From Chionoecetes opilio (lineage: Eukaryota; Arthropoda; Malacostraca; Decapoda; Majidae): a DNA stretch of 64,000 nt. Below, piece by piece: positions 54,392 through 64,000 of this stretch; the stretch's first letter is position 1, and each line of letters begins with the position of its first letter. Made by a program: the position numbers and the translations under genes. The stretch lies in assembly GCA_016584305.1 (NCBI GenBank), contig JACEEZ010006407.1, positions 22,501 to 86,500 on the forward strand, in the 5' to 3' direction. The notes beneath the pieces are model-generated. The model saw nothing but the letters and a program-made list of their open reading frames with translations, made no database searches and was not told where the DNA came from.

Positions 54392-55820
54392 AAAAGCAGA
54401 GGAAACTTAATGAAGGCAAGGCAAGGAGGATGACAGGCATGATTATAAATGGTGGAAACAGAGTCATTAATAAATATGAGGTAGGCAGGAGTTTATGGAA
54501 GGGGGTTGCTGTACCCCATTGCCTGTATGGGTCAGAAGTGACTCAGTACAGGGAAGGAGACATCATGCACTTGGAAAAGGCTCAGAACATAGTAGACAGA
54601 TGGGGACTAGGAGCTTGTAGGAGCACTGCCGTAGAGGCCATAAGGGGAGACATGGGATGGAGCACCTTCAGGGAAAGGATAATTAAAGGAAAACTGATGA
54701 TTCACAAGAAAATTGAAAGACTTAGTGAAGATAGATGGGCAAAGAAAATATCCCAGGAAAAAGATCAAGTTCCACCTGGAAGAAGGAACTAGAGAGATGG
54801 AAAAGGAGAGAAACTGTGGGAGAGGAATGGAACAGGATGGAGATAATAGATATCAAAAAGAAAATAGAGAAAAATGGGCGTTAAATGGCAGGAAGGAATG
54901 GCCAGGAAATCAACGTTGCAGTGGTACAGGTGGAAACAGAAACCAGAGGGGGTGACCTGGCATGTAGGAGACTGGGGGAGTAATAGCGTATTTTTGCGAC
55001 CGCTCTGGCCCGGTCTGGACTGGGCTAGTCCCGGGCGGTCACTGTTTTTGCGAGGCAGTCTAGAACGGGCTAGCCCAGTCCAGTCCGGTCCGACCCACAT
55101 ACCAGGACCACCTTGGACCAGTGTGGGGAGAACTGGCGCATGCGCACTACAGTCAGCGGGGAAGGCGACCAGGAGCTTCTCGTGCTGCTGATAAGACATG
55201 AAACACCATGATGGCCGACCATAAGACTAAAGTATCACAGGCGTGGTAGTTGTAAAGTCTTCAGCACAGGTTAAAAGGCGGACGACAAAAAGGATATTGA
55301 CAAGATGGACGCCTGCCGCCTCCACAGTTCAGTTCAGTACCGCCCACTCGATCCCCCAGCCAATAGGAACGACGAATGGGAAGGGGCCAGTCTCGATGTA
55401 TTTTCGCGACCATCAGTCCACCCTGACCCGGTCCGGACTGGACTGAACCAGGGCGGTGAACGTCACGAAAATGCGCTATAAGTTACTCTATAAAGCAAGA
55501 ACAGGCACCTTGGAAGTCAACAGTAGGAACAGGGAACTGGAGAACCAGAATTGTAGCTGCAGGGTAGGCGAGAAAGAAACCGTAGAACATGTCATTGTGG
55601 AATGCAACAAGTATAGGAGTCAGAGGGAAAAGCTTATAGCGTCAATAGTAATAGTCCTAGGCAGAGAGGAGTGGGACAGGAGACTAGAGCAGAAAGACTG
55701 GGCTCTGTGTACGGCGTTAGGGCTGTATGGGGGCAGAAAGGAAACTGAAAGCATTGTAAACCTCAACAAAGTGTTTCTAACGCAGTGTTGGGAGATAAGA
55801 ACACAAAATAGAAACTGATC
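54392..55820 (+). mobile_element. Divergent LINE 3' part, interrupted by a MITE
   Basis: From 54392 the plus strand codes a thumb region (KYEVGRSLWKGVAVPHCLYG, then RGDMGWSTFRERIIKG). After the MITE at 54984-55478 it resumes with KLLYKARTGTLEVNSR and EHVIVECNKY up to a stop near 55817. The order matches the C-terminus of LINE copies 2 and 3 but with lower similarity. Removing the MITE and one TAA restores an in-frame junction, so the insertion came into a still open or recently open frame. Confidence 0.8.
54984..55478. mobile_element. PIF/Harbinger-like MITE with TAA duplication
   Basis: The ends TAGCGTATTTTTGCGACCG and CGTCACGAAAATGCGCTA are imperfect inverted repeats. TAA lies on both sides (54981-54983, 55479-55481), the usual 3-bp target of PIF/Harbinger. 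GGCCCGGTCTGGACTGG phrases mirror each other at both ends. It has no frame of interest. Confidence 0.82.
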
Positions 55821-55949
55821 AAAATGTCTTTCCCAGGTGAAATAAACAGGGGTAGAGTTAACAAGTTTTGATAACGAAGGAGACGAGGTGGAAGTGGACC
55901 TATGAAGCGATACTAAGCGACTAAGGTCACAAGAATAATAAGAAGAAAC

Positions 55950-56215
55950 GTGACGGGCTCCCATTCTTTGGGTAGGCGGTTCGAATCCTCGTGCTCCCGG
56001 GGATTTTTCACCGACAAATTCGGGCGGTTACTGTCCCCCTTGAGCAAGGGGATGGGGGTGTGTGGTGTGTGAGGTCCCAGTATTGCCCAAAGTTCGGTAA
56101 TAATGAGCTCGAGCCCAAGCTCGCACTGAGAAGGTGAAAACTGGCGATCGCGAGCCAGCTCGCGTGGACAGGACCACGGGTGAATAACACAAAAATAAAG
56201 TTAAAGGATAATAAT
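55950..56215 (+). mobile_element. SINE-like element with B box
   Basis: GGTTCGAATCC at 55979-55989 fits a B box, with a short upstream GTGACGGGCTCCCATT head. The body includes CGGTAATAATGAGCTCGAGC and GCGATCGCGAGCC, and the 3' end passes into ATAATAATAATAAA. An inverted fragment of the body is at 2620-2704. The A box is unclear. Confidence 0.6.
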
Positions 56216-56790
56216 AATAAATATTGCGAAAAATTATGTTAAAAGAAATATTAATAAATATTACGATATGGTTTAGTTTACCATTAAGTTCCATACAGGT
56301 TTTTTGAGCAAAATTGTGGCCAGGGAAAACCTTCTTCTTTTTCTTGTGACCAGCAACCATCACATACCCAGTGACGTCATTTAGCTCCGCCCAAAGGGGC
56401 GGAACAGACTGACCTTATGAAAGACCCTGATCAAACCAACAGACGCGGCGGTATAATCCCTGTGACGAATGTAACACGTCCTATTGTTTAACACTTATAT
56501 GTACAGAAGTTTATATACAACTTCTCGATTTAATCAGAAGATTAGAGAGAGATGTTACTCCCGTGGGGTCTGGAAATGTACTAACTCTGATCGCAGTCCA
56601 GCGGGTGGCGGCCACCACAAAATCTACGTGTCAACTTTTAGGTGGCGAGAATACAGACCGGTGGCCAATGGCCAGCTGTTTCAAATAAAGGTGTTAATTA
56701 TATAAGGTGCAAATGGTTAATACCACTGGGAATGTTCATTTATCATATCCCAATACTTATCATTTACTTAAATTACCTTAATTAATACCC
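56216..56790. other. No gene seen
   Basis: AT-rich sequence with CTCCGCCCAAAGGGGCGGA, a short palindrome near 56385-56403. A 73-codon open frame at 56484-56705 has no recognisable motif and is not called. Confidence 0.4.
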
Positions 56791-56795
56791 ATTTC

Positions 56796-56822
56796 CATTA
56801 TAATTATATATATATAATATAT

Positions 56823-56920
<98 letters not shown>
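56796..56920. repeat. (TA)n microsatellite
   Basis: A nearly pure TA run with three ATATAATATA phase shifts, ending in CACACACACA. Confidence 0.95.
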
Positions 56921-56921
<1 letters not shown>

Positions 56922-57384
56922 CACACACACAGGGGGGGATTGGGTACCCTAAACCAGCCCGGGACAGACATCTACCGGCCCGGCCCTATCTTGCAAACTT
57001 CAGTCATCAATAAAATGTAGTACCTCTGAATACAAAAATATTACTTATTCTATTTCAAATAGTTAAAAGTAAAATGTTGAATACATGGTATTCAAACCAA
57101 AAAAGATATACACCACACTTGTAGATTTGTTTCCATAGTTCTTGTATGAAAGTGCATTTTCACAGTCTGAAAAGCTATTGAAGCAATAAGTCTAGATTCA
57201 CGCAATAAACCCAGTCATTCACGAACCATTTTATAAAACATTTCAATTCTAACCAGCAAACTGGACTGGCCATCAACACAGCTGCTGATCATCCCGCCAC
57301 ACAATCCACTTGACTATAAATATGCACATTTCTCATACTTCCCATCAATATAATCACTCATTTTGAAATTTACATGAGTCTTAT

Positions 57385-57965
57385 CATTCAGTACTCATTA
57401 CTTGGTGATTTGAATGTTCACCACCAGCTTTGGTTATCATCTTCTTTGGTGAACAAGCCTACAATTTTTCTATCCTCCAAGAACTAGAGCAGCTGGTGCA
57501 GCACCCTACCTGTATTCCTGACCATCCACGGAGACACGCTCAACATTATATACCTTTTCATAACTACTAACCCTTTCTGCTTACTCTGTGAAACTATTCT
57601 CTCCGTTGGGTTCCTCCGATCACAATTATATTTCTGTAACTTGTCCTATCGCTCGGTGCCGCCTCGGGACCCACCTAAACGGAGGTGCTTCTGGCATTTC
57701 AACTCAGCTAAGTGGGAGGACCTAAGGCAGTACTACTCTAATTTTCCATGGAATAAAATTATTGCTTCCATGTCAGAGACCCATCTCTTTGTGCAGAGCG
57801 CATAACTGAGGTCATTGTCTCTGTCATGGAGGCGTAAATTCCACACACTTTCTCTAATCTTAAAGCCCGTCCACTTTGCTTTAAATCTGCTTGTTCTCAT
57901 GCTGTACAAGTTAGAGAGGCGGCTCACAGCGAGACCACCGAGAGACAAGGCCTGGTACATCGCCC
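57385..57965 (+). pseudogene. LINE endonuclease relic
   Basis: Read across several frameshifts the plus strand gives LLGDLNVHHQLW (the GDFN-type metal site), then LEQLVQHPT, and a TCGGGTTCCTCCGATCACAAT-like codon string near 57610-57625 that fits an SDHN motif. It ends in a RPLCFK..CSHAVQ linker. This fits the APE domain of a LINE different from those at 10-17 kb. It is heavily decayed, with stops in all frames. Confidence 0.55.
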
Positions 57966-57982
57966 GTGATGTCACACCATAA

Positions 57983-58250
57983 AGCCCGGTTCACACCTTC
58001 TCGCTTGTACGGCCGCCGTACAACAACAAAGACGTCAGAATGACGTCACAACAAAGTCTACCGCACCGCCGTACCGCTGTACGGCCGCCGTACAAAGTTA
58101 AATTCAAGTCATCTCTCCCGCTCGGCGGTGTCCGCCCGAGCGGAGTTGCCAACTGTGCCCAGTTACCACAAATACCACTCAAGCGGTGATGATGGTGACG
58201 TCATTGTTGTTGTATGGCGGCCGTACAAGCGGGATGGTGGGAACCGGGCT
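57983..58250. mobile_element. PIF/Harbinger-like MITE with TAA duplication
   Basis: The ends AGCCCGGTTC and GAACCGGGCT are perfect inverted repeats, with TAA at 57980-57982 and 58251-58253. The body has GTACGGCCGCCGTACAACAA repeated and mirrored. A damaged copy is at 22745-22995. Confidence 0.85.
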
Positions 58251-58289
58251 TAAGGATACAACCCGCTCCGCTCCCCGTACAAGTTTACC

Positions 58290-58605
58290 TACCTAATATA
58301 ATGTTTATCAGTATAAAAGATATACTGTTATCTTCGGAAATGTTTGTTCTATAATATTATCAAATAAAAAACTGCAAAACACACAAAGAAAATGCCATTA
58401 TGAGACTTTCAAGAAATATGCATTAACTTAAACTCTTCGCCTTTAATATTTACTCGCAAACATTTTACATGGAGAATATCAATAGAAGCGGAATTTAATT
58501 AGCTTTCCATTGATATATTTCGTTTAGTGATAAATGAATTAGCGGCATGCATAAATTAGCGTTAACTAAATATAAAAAATCATGAAATCGGGTAATTTCC
58601 TACCT
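58290..58605. repeat. AT-rich dispersed repeat (longest copy)
   Basis: It shares order and wording with 17490-17760 and 27230-27350 and ends at the LINE fragment that starts at 58606. No frame. Confidence 0.75.
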
Positions 58606-60115
58606 AAAGGACGTGTTTGTGTTCCAACCACCATGTCAACCTACACCGTACTATTTGTTCTACTACTTTACTAAGATTAGAGAGAAGGCTAATGGACCTA
58701 TAGGAGGAAGCCTCAGACGGAGCCTTGCCAGGCTTAAGAATAGGAATTGTGATGGCATGACGCCACACAGAAGGGAACGTCCCCGACAGCCAGCTGGCGT
58801 TGAGGACGTCCAGGAGGAGGCGGGCCAGAGCATCTGGGAGGCGGCGAAGAAACTCGTTCGGGACGTTGTCCAGACCCACCGCCTTCCCAGCGGACAGTGC
58901 GTGTAAAGCAGAGGAAAGCTCCTGGGGGTTATAGCAGTGCTAATTGTATGGCCGGTGTGGGAAGGGGGTAACACAGGTGGGGGTACGGGGTCTGGAGAGC
59001 CGAGTGTAGTGTGAATGTAGGAGGCAAGGCACTCGACTTTGTCGGCATCAGTGATGAGAAGGGCACCATTACTAGTTAATGGGAAAGTGAAGGGGGGCTG
59101 AGGGTGGACCATCTTCCTGAAAAAGGACCAAGCCCGGGAGACTGAGGAGGAGAAGGACAGGGAAGCACAAAAGGAGGCCCATGCAGAACGTTATCAAGAA
59201 TAACACGTTTGCATCGGGCCTCCAATAAACGGAAGCGACTACGGAGCAAGGGAATGGGGTTCTTACGCCACGCAGTAAAGGCGTGGCGTTTGGCCTGAAG
59301 GGCTGCCGCACACTTCCGGGACCACCAGGGGACCCGGAAAGAGCGGGAGGGGTGGGAAGTGATTAGATGAAAGTGGTGGGACCCTACGTCCACCAGGGTG
59401 ACCGTGAGGTATTGAATTATATCCGATGCAGGGAGGGTAATGGGAGGGGTAAGTGAATTTAATTCTGATTGAAAAGAGCCCCAGTCCCCTTTGGTGAAGG
59501 ACCAACGAGGTCTGCGTGAAGGGGGAGGGGGTGGTGGTACTGAAGGGAAGGAAATTACAACAGGAAGATTGTCAGTAAGGGCCAGTTGTGACAGTGGTGA
59601 GGAGAAGGGGGCCATTACCCAGGCAGAGGTCCAAGGTGGAGGGGTTCCCTGAAACTGGATCAGTCCAGGTAGGGAGGCCAGGTGGAGTAAGGAGAGATAA
59701 AGAAACACTGTCCGCCAGAAAGCTCGAGAGGGACCTGCCCGAGCGGTTTCTTTGGCTCCTGGGGAGGGCCGGTTCCCAGAGGTCATGATGGGCATTAAAA
59801 TCACCCATTATTAAAGCTGGGGAGGAAAGCTGAGAGAACAAGTGCTGGAATTCCTGAAGGGTTATATCTAAACATGGGTTGTAAATTAAAAGAACCTGAA
59901 GGGGCCCTGAATCAAAGGTAACAGTCACCCCCAGATGCTCCAGGCCACCTCCAGGGAAAGGAGTGATAGTGAGAGGGCTAGAAGAGAGGGAACGGTGGAC
60001 CAGCAGAAGCAGGCCGCCTCCTGCCCCGCCGGTCCCCCTGTCCATCCTGTAGGAAGCATAGTTGGGAAAGGAGGAGGAGAATGCGTCTGTGAGTCACGTC
60101 TCACAGACCACAACA
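58606..60115 (-). mobile_element. LINE fragment: endonuclease to RT start
   Basis: On the minus strand the frame 60045-59572 has PALIMGDFNAHHDLW and SGNPSTLDLCLG (APE endonuclease). The frame 59804-59260 continues with the linker FRVPWWSRKCAAALQAKRHA. The frame 58879-58604 begins the RT with GLDNVPNEFLRRLPDAL and SYRSISLLSNLSKVVEQIV. The RT breaks off at 58606. This is another LINE family, of the GDFNAHH type seen in Jockey/R1-related elements, with at least three frame breaks. Confidence 0.83.
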
Positions 60116-60770
60116 ACTAGAGGAGTGTATGATGAGAGCGTGGTTTTAAAGACTGGGTTTGTGTGTGTGTGTGTGTGTTTCCTTTCGAGTTTGTTCGAAA
60201 GTTTGTTTACCTTTCACTAGAGCTTGAGCTTGACTAGCCAGACGATGAGAGAAAGCATCAACATTTTAGGGATAACCCATCACTTTACGGGAGACTTTTT
60301 CTTCCTTTCTATCTATTTTGGGGTGATTATAATGTCTCATGATGTTGCTGCTGCTGCCGCGGCCGCGCTGCCAGGCGTGGATGAGCGCCTTGAAAGTATT
60401 TTCATATCTTTACTCATATGTATGAATAATAGCAATTCAAATGTGATTATATGTCTACATTCAACCAGAATACTGAAATTTCATAGCATACCAAGTAGTA
60501 ATGAGCGAGCCTGGATACTTACTGCCTCTCCTAATACCAGTCCCGAACAGTCGTGGGAGAGTGTGCCAAATCCCTGATGTAGCGCTAGTCACTGTTTACC
60601 TCCCAACATAGCTACATGGTCTGGTTGTGTTTGAGATTATTTCTCATTTATTTCATGTGTAGTTGCGGACCAAATTCAGCATGTAGTGCCAGTCACTGTT
60701 TACCTCCCAGCATAGCTACACAGTCTGGTTGTGTGTGATTATTTCTCATTTTTTTTTTTTTAATATATTT
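60116..60770. repeat. Mostly unassigned; contains a direct repeat of about 80 bp
   Basis: The segments 60577-60656 and 60679-60752 share AGTCACTGTTTACCTCCCA, CATAGCTACA and TCTGGTTGTGTGTGATTATT and are about 100 bp apart. The rest of the interval has a short GT run at 60161-60178 and no recognised gene. Confidence 0.7.
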
Positions 60771-60784
60771 TTCCACCCGTGAAA

Positions 60785-61130
60785 ATACCCTCGCTATAAC
60801 GGACAATCGGCTTTAACGGACCACTCTCCCCCCCCTTTAGTCCGTTATATCGAGGTTTGACTGTACCTATATTGTATCAGCTTAAATGGTCTATACGTAG
60901 TGTCAATGGTTCTTACTATTACACACAAACCTCGTTTTCCCGGACTAATAGGGGGGGGAGCACTGGTCCGGGAACCGCAAACGTCCGGGAATCGCAACAG
61001 TCCGAGGCCATTACCCACCCCCGGACGTTTATCCTTCTCTAGTATTTACTGTCCGGCAACCGCCAATATCAACTACCCCGCTGCGGACTTTTACGTCACT
61101 TTGTTGTTGTTTTTAGGGCTGCGAGGATTA
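60785..61130. mobile_element. Termini of pogo/Tigger-like elements
   Basis: CCGTTATATCGAGGTTTGAC followed by TGTA (60841-60866) is a typical Tigger-type right end, with ATAACGGAC mirrored at 60797-60805. Then 60920-61070 carries CAAACCTCGTTTTCCCGGAC and repeated GTCCGGGAA motifs, like a second element related to 17755-17820. Boundaries are not resolved. Confidence 0.5.
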
Positions 61131-62235
61131 ACCACAGGGGACGATACCTCTACCCTTGGCTCGCCTGTGAAACCACCGTAGCCCTTCCCTGCTCCCTGGC
61201 GAGCGGCGTCTCCTCCGGGCGGCACCTGCCGGAGATCCTTTCCAAGCGCTAATCCTCGCCCAACTCTAGCGGCGCCTCCTTGCCGGCCTCTGGCTCCTGG
61301 TGTCTCCTTTGTCTCTCAGTCAGCCAGCCAAACACCCGGCTTCCCCCCGATCTTGAGCCAGAGTTCTCAAGGAGTGCGTTCGTAACAATATGGTACAAGA
61401 ACTTTGTTCAGACCATTAAAGTTATGAAGAGATAAATGAGTAAAAATGTATGGTCTGCAGAATATGAATTTTCAAATTTTCAATTCCATTTTTACCACTC
61501 AAACACACAAAAAAATCTGACAAAATTTTCCTGTCAGATATGAAGAAAAGCAATTCTTACTTCATTTTATCAGGTTTGGGCATATTGTGGTTTTTTTCCC
61601 CATTGAAATTGGCCCAAAACTAAAGAGATATAATTTGAATGTAAAAAACTTATGTTTTGAGATAGGGGCCAATAAAGTTTTTGAATACCTGTGAATAAAC
61701 ATCAGTAAGTGATATAATGGCATTACATTTTTTTATGAGCTATAACACATATAAAACAAGATTTATTTAATCATCAATGTTCATGTTCTGGTATAAAATC
61801 TTCAGTCTTCAGGCTCCTGGTCCCCCCCTCCCTCAGCATGAGGCAGGGTATTATCTCACTAAGGAGGGTATCACAGTTGCCAAAGCTACTCATTGTTGCC
61901 AAGTTTTTGCTTAGAAACATCCATGGCCATCCCGTAATTGTAGGTGTTTGAATTTTTTTTTCTTTTTTGTTTCTATCTATACCTACAACAGATGCCATGT
62001 GTCACTTTAGAGAGTATTTTTTATTTTAATTGCAAACAAAAGGTGGAAAAAAATAGCATTAAAAATAAGGGGGGGTGGGGGGTCCATAACACACCCATAT
62101 AATAACAACTAAGGCGAATTTTCATGAAATACTTTGTATTTAGATTCTCAAAGGGTGTACGAAGCTGAGGAAAAAAATATTGAAATTTTGTGAATCTCTG
62201 ATTTTCGTCATATTCTGACCGGCCGCTCCCCTTAA
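61131..62235. other. No gene seen
   Basis: GC-rich to 61350 and then AT-rich with short open frames lacking motifs. A phrase near 61350 (CGATCTTGAGCCAGAGTT) resembles 17337-17360, the 5' flank of LINE copy 2. Confidence 0.4.
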
Positions 62236-62239
62236 TGTC

Positions 62240-62600
62240 CTTACTATACCAGATGGAGGAAAAATTAGGAAGAATGAAAGGCTACAAGGATGAAATGTTT
62301 AGGATAACATCCCTATTTTTTGTGCATAACTGGATGATATTGGAAGGCCATTGATTAAGTGAAGCTGAGCAAGTGACAGCTATGACACTAAACATAGGTA
62401 AGCATTAGGGCTTAGAGATAAATAAGAGCAAAAGTACATCAGTACATGCAATAAGATGGAACAAAAACACACCAGAAAGAATCAGAGACACAGAAGTCAG
62501 CGACAAGTTGAAGTTAATTTGGAAATATTGATTGATGGAAAATAAAATTGGCAGATTGGAGAACAAGAAGTATAAGTGACATTACACTTATATAAAGGTT
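62240..62600 (+). pseudogene. LINE reverse transcriptase relic
   Basis: In one frame the plus strand gives LGLEINKSKSTSVHAIRW-like codons, then NTPERIRDTEVSDKLKLIW and KIGRLENKK, resembling the RT segment just after the YADD active site of I/Jockey-type LINEs. Stops and frame changes occur on both sides. It is a short, old fragment. Confidence 0.45.
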
Positions 62601-62847
62601 CAACCAATACACGATCGTTGGTTCTAGGTAGTTATACTAAAGGTTTAGTTCTCATCATATTTAATCCTCCTTAAGAGTACTATATAATAATAGGGGCATT
62701 GTCTGGCCCCCCCCTGGCCAGCCTTGCCCCGGGCCCCGAGGACCCCTGCAGCAGTGCGGCAGGAAGAGGAAGTGAAATGGTCTTATCGGCCCTCTCAGTG
62801 TCAGTGTCAGGAAGTCATACTGTCAGTGTCAGTGTCAGGAGGGTGTC

Positions 62848-63640
62848 GTGAAGGGTCCCGCCAGTCAGTCCGTGATGTCATCTCGCGGCTGTGGCGGCGG
62901 CGCGGCCCAGGGGCTGCGGCTGCAGCCCTTACCTGTGCTGTGTCTGGCCCTGGTGGCCCTGGGGGTGGCGGGGGTGGCCCAGGCGGTGCCCAGCTGCGCG
63001 AGGCAGGACGCAAACATACCCGTACAGGTAACAGTAACAGTAATTACCCTTTTATCCTTTACTCTCCCCTTTTTATGCTTTGCCATAGTGTCATATATGA
63101 CCTCTGATGTATGGCACTTTCCTCTTTTTGGGCATTAGATCACACCCTCACTGTTGCAGATGCCCGTGGCGGTGGTGCTGGGTGCACACCAAGACAAGCT
63201 GCTGGTGAAGCTAACCTTTCAGGACCCTGACAACAAGCCCTTGACCTTCCTGGACGTGATGGAGGACAAGCAAAAACTACGTATGAGTGGTGGAAGGCGC
63301 CGCGACCAAGATCCCAAAGTAGTCCACAACCTAAGCCTCGGAGCCCTTCAAGAATGCTGTCTAGACCATAAGGAAATGAAGCTACAAGAGGCTGTGAATC
63401 TACACAAGCTAGTTCCTGTTCCTATCTGTACCTCAACATCACCTTACACAACCACACAGAGCTACAGTTCTCCCTCCACGACCAGTCTGTCCTGCCCTTC
63501 ACGCTACCAGTCACTAACACACCCACAGTCAGGGTTAAGATGGACCAGGAATTCCTCCTATGTCCCCTCTTCTATGACCCAGCAACGCAGACACAAGGGT
63601 ATGCCAGGAATGACCACAACTCAGTACGCTGACCACAAGA
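62848..63640 (+). CDS. Spliced gene for a secreted or membrane glycoprotein (unknown family)
   Basis: Model: exon 1 62848-63027, exon 2 63160-63280, exon 3 from 63373 (or 63391). Exon 1 encodes a signal peptide with a hydrophobic core (LPVLCLALVALGVAGVAQA) followed by VPSCARQD, and ends CAG|GTAACA in phase 0. Exon 2 follows TTGCAG and ends at CTAC|GTATGAGT in phase 1. The matching frame in exon 3 contains NIT and NHT N-glycosylation sites and FSLHDQSVLPFTLPV, then FLLCPLFYDPATQTQG. Intron lengths would be 132 and about 92 bp. The 3' end is unclear. A Val/Gly-rich segment near 63690-63770 could be a membrane helix but may come from a GGTG-rich repeat. I do not recognise the family. ATG at 62875 is an alternative start. 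Confidence 0.6.
63028..63159 (+). other. Predicted intron 1 of the glycoprotein gene
   Basis: GTAACAGTAAC donor and CACTGTTGCAG acceptor. Removing it joins two phase-0 exon ends and links NIPVQ to MPVAVVLG. Confidence 0.6.
63281..63372 (+). other. Predicted intron 2 of the glycoprotein gene
   Basis: A strong donor GTATGAGT and a weak acceptor CCATAAG. An alternative acceptor at 63390 keeps the same frame. Without removal the frame encoding the glycosylation sites is not reached. Confidence 0.45.
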
Positions 63641-63859
63641 CACCCACACGCCCGCACACCCCAGGCCGCCCTCAGGGTGAGGGTGTGGTGGTGGTGAGGG
63701 TGGTGGCGGGGCTGGTGGGCGTGGGGGTAGTGGTGGGCGTGGCCATGGTGGGACTCACGGTTACATTTACATTAGAGTCTAGTCTCTTTTTCCTATTGAT
63801 TGATTGATTGAATGCCAAAAAGGGGAAATGTGCCAGATTCCTATTTAAGTGCACCAGAT

Positions 63860-64000
63860 TTATGCATTTCAATAGTATAGGGGTGCCCCCAAACCACCTT
63901 AGAGGGCTTGGAATCCCCCCCCCCCCCCCAGTTTTACAAAGTAGGCCCCCAAACAGCATTTCGCATAGGCCCCCAAAAGGCTGGACACGCCACTGACACG
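63860..64000. mobile_element. Partial MITE end at the window edge
   Basis: CACGCCACTG at 63985-63994 mirrors the CAGTGGCG-type ends, preceded by repeated AGGCCCCCAAA phrases and a run of 14 C. The left end is not identified. Confidence 0.35.

Overview
The window looks like repeat-dominated nuclear DNA from an arthropod, most likely a decapod crustacean. This is an inference from the TTAGG-type repeat near 48.4 kb, the abundance of GT, CT, GA, TA and CCA simple repeats, several tRNA-derived SINE families, APE-type LINEs, Ty3/gypsy-like elements and introns with GT..AG ends. No bacterial operons, CRISPR array or rRNA genes are seen. I found no intact tRNA gene; every tRNA-like block sits inside a SINE.

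Host-type genes are few. Two intact copies of a nine-finger C2H2 zinc-finger gene lie on the minus strand at 3.2-4.2 kb and 31.3-32.2 kb. A third, badly degraded copy lies in the same orientation at about 18.6-22.0 kb. The intact copies sit in paralogous blocks (A, about 1.0-7.7 kb; B, about 29.7-38.8 kb) that share flanking repeats and a 39-bp GC-rich minisatellite. At the right end (62.8-63.6 kb) is a spliced gene for a small secreted or membrane glycoprotein that I do not recognise.

Most of the rest is transposable elements. Several copies of one LINE family (endonuclease, reverse transcriptase and a C-terminal Cys/His domain) occupy 0-0.5, 10.0-13.3, 13.4-17.4 and 39.0-40.3 kb, with a divergent relative at 54.4-55.8 kb. 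Fragments of other LINEs lie at 8.8-9.4, 23.3-23.8, 57.4-58.0, 58.6-60.1 and 62.2-62.6 kb. From 40.3 to 54.4 kb is one large nested structure: a minus-strand Ty3/gypsy-like element whose reverse transcriptase region holds a second, plus-strand gypsy-like element, which is itself interrupted by a CR1/Jockey-like LINE. One LTR of the outer element is split by a hAT-like element with an 8-bp target duplication, and that element holds two further nested inverted-repeat elements, a SINE and CT and TA arrays.

Comparing blocks A and B gives natural empty sites for several insertions: a TA-flanked 2.5-kb element at 32.8-35.3 kb, an 870-bp foldback element with a CT/GA core and 8-bp duplications at 36.1-36.9 kb, and a related TA-flanked element ending at 1007. 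The best biological lead is the zinc-finger cluster. The two intact proteins are nearly identical except in the fingers, where the changes concentrate at positions expected to contact DNA. The stretch at 17.8-23.2 kb is full of homopolymer irregularities and may be poorly polished sequence.
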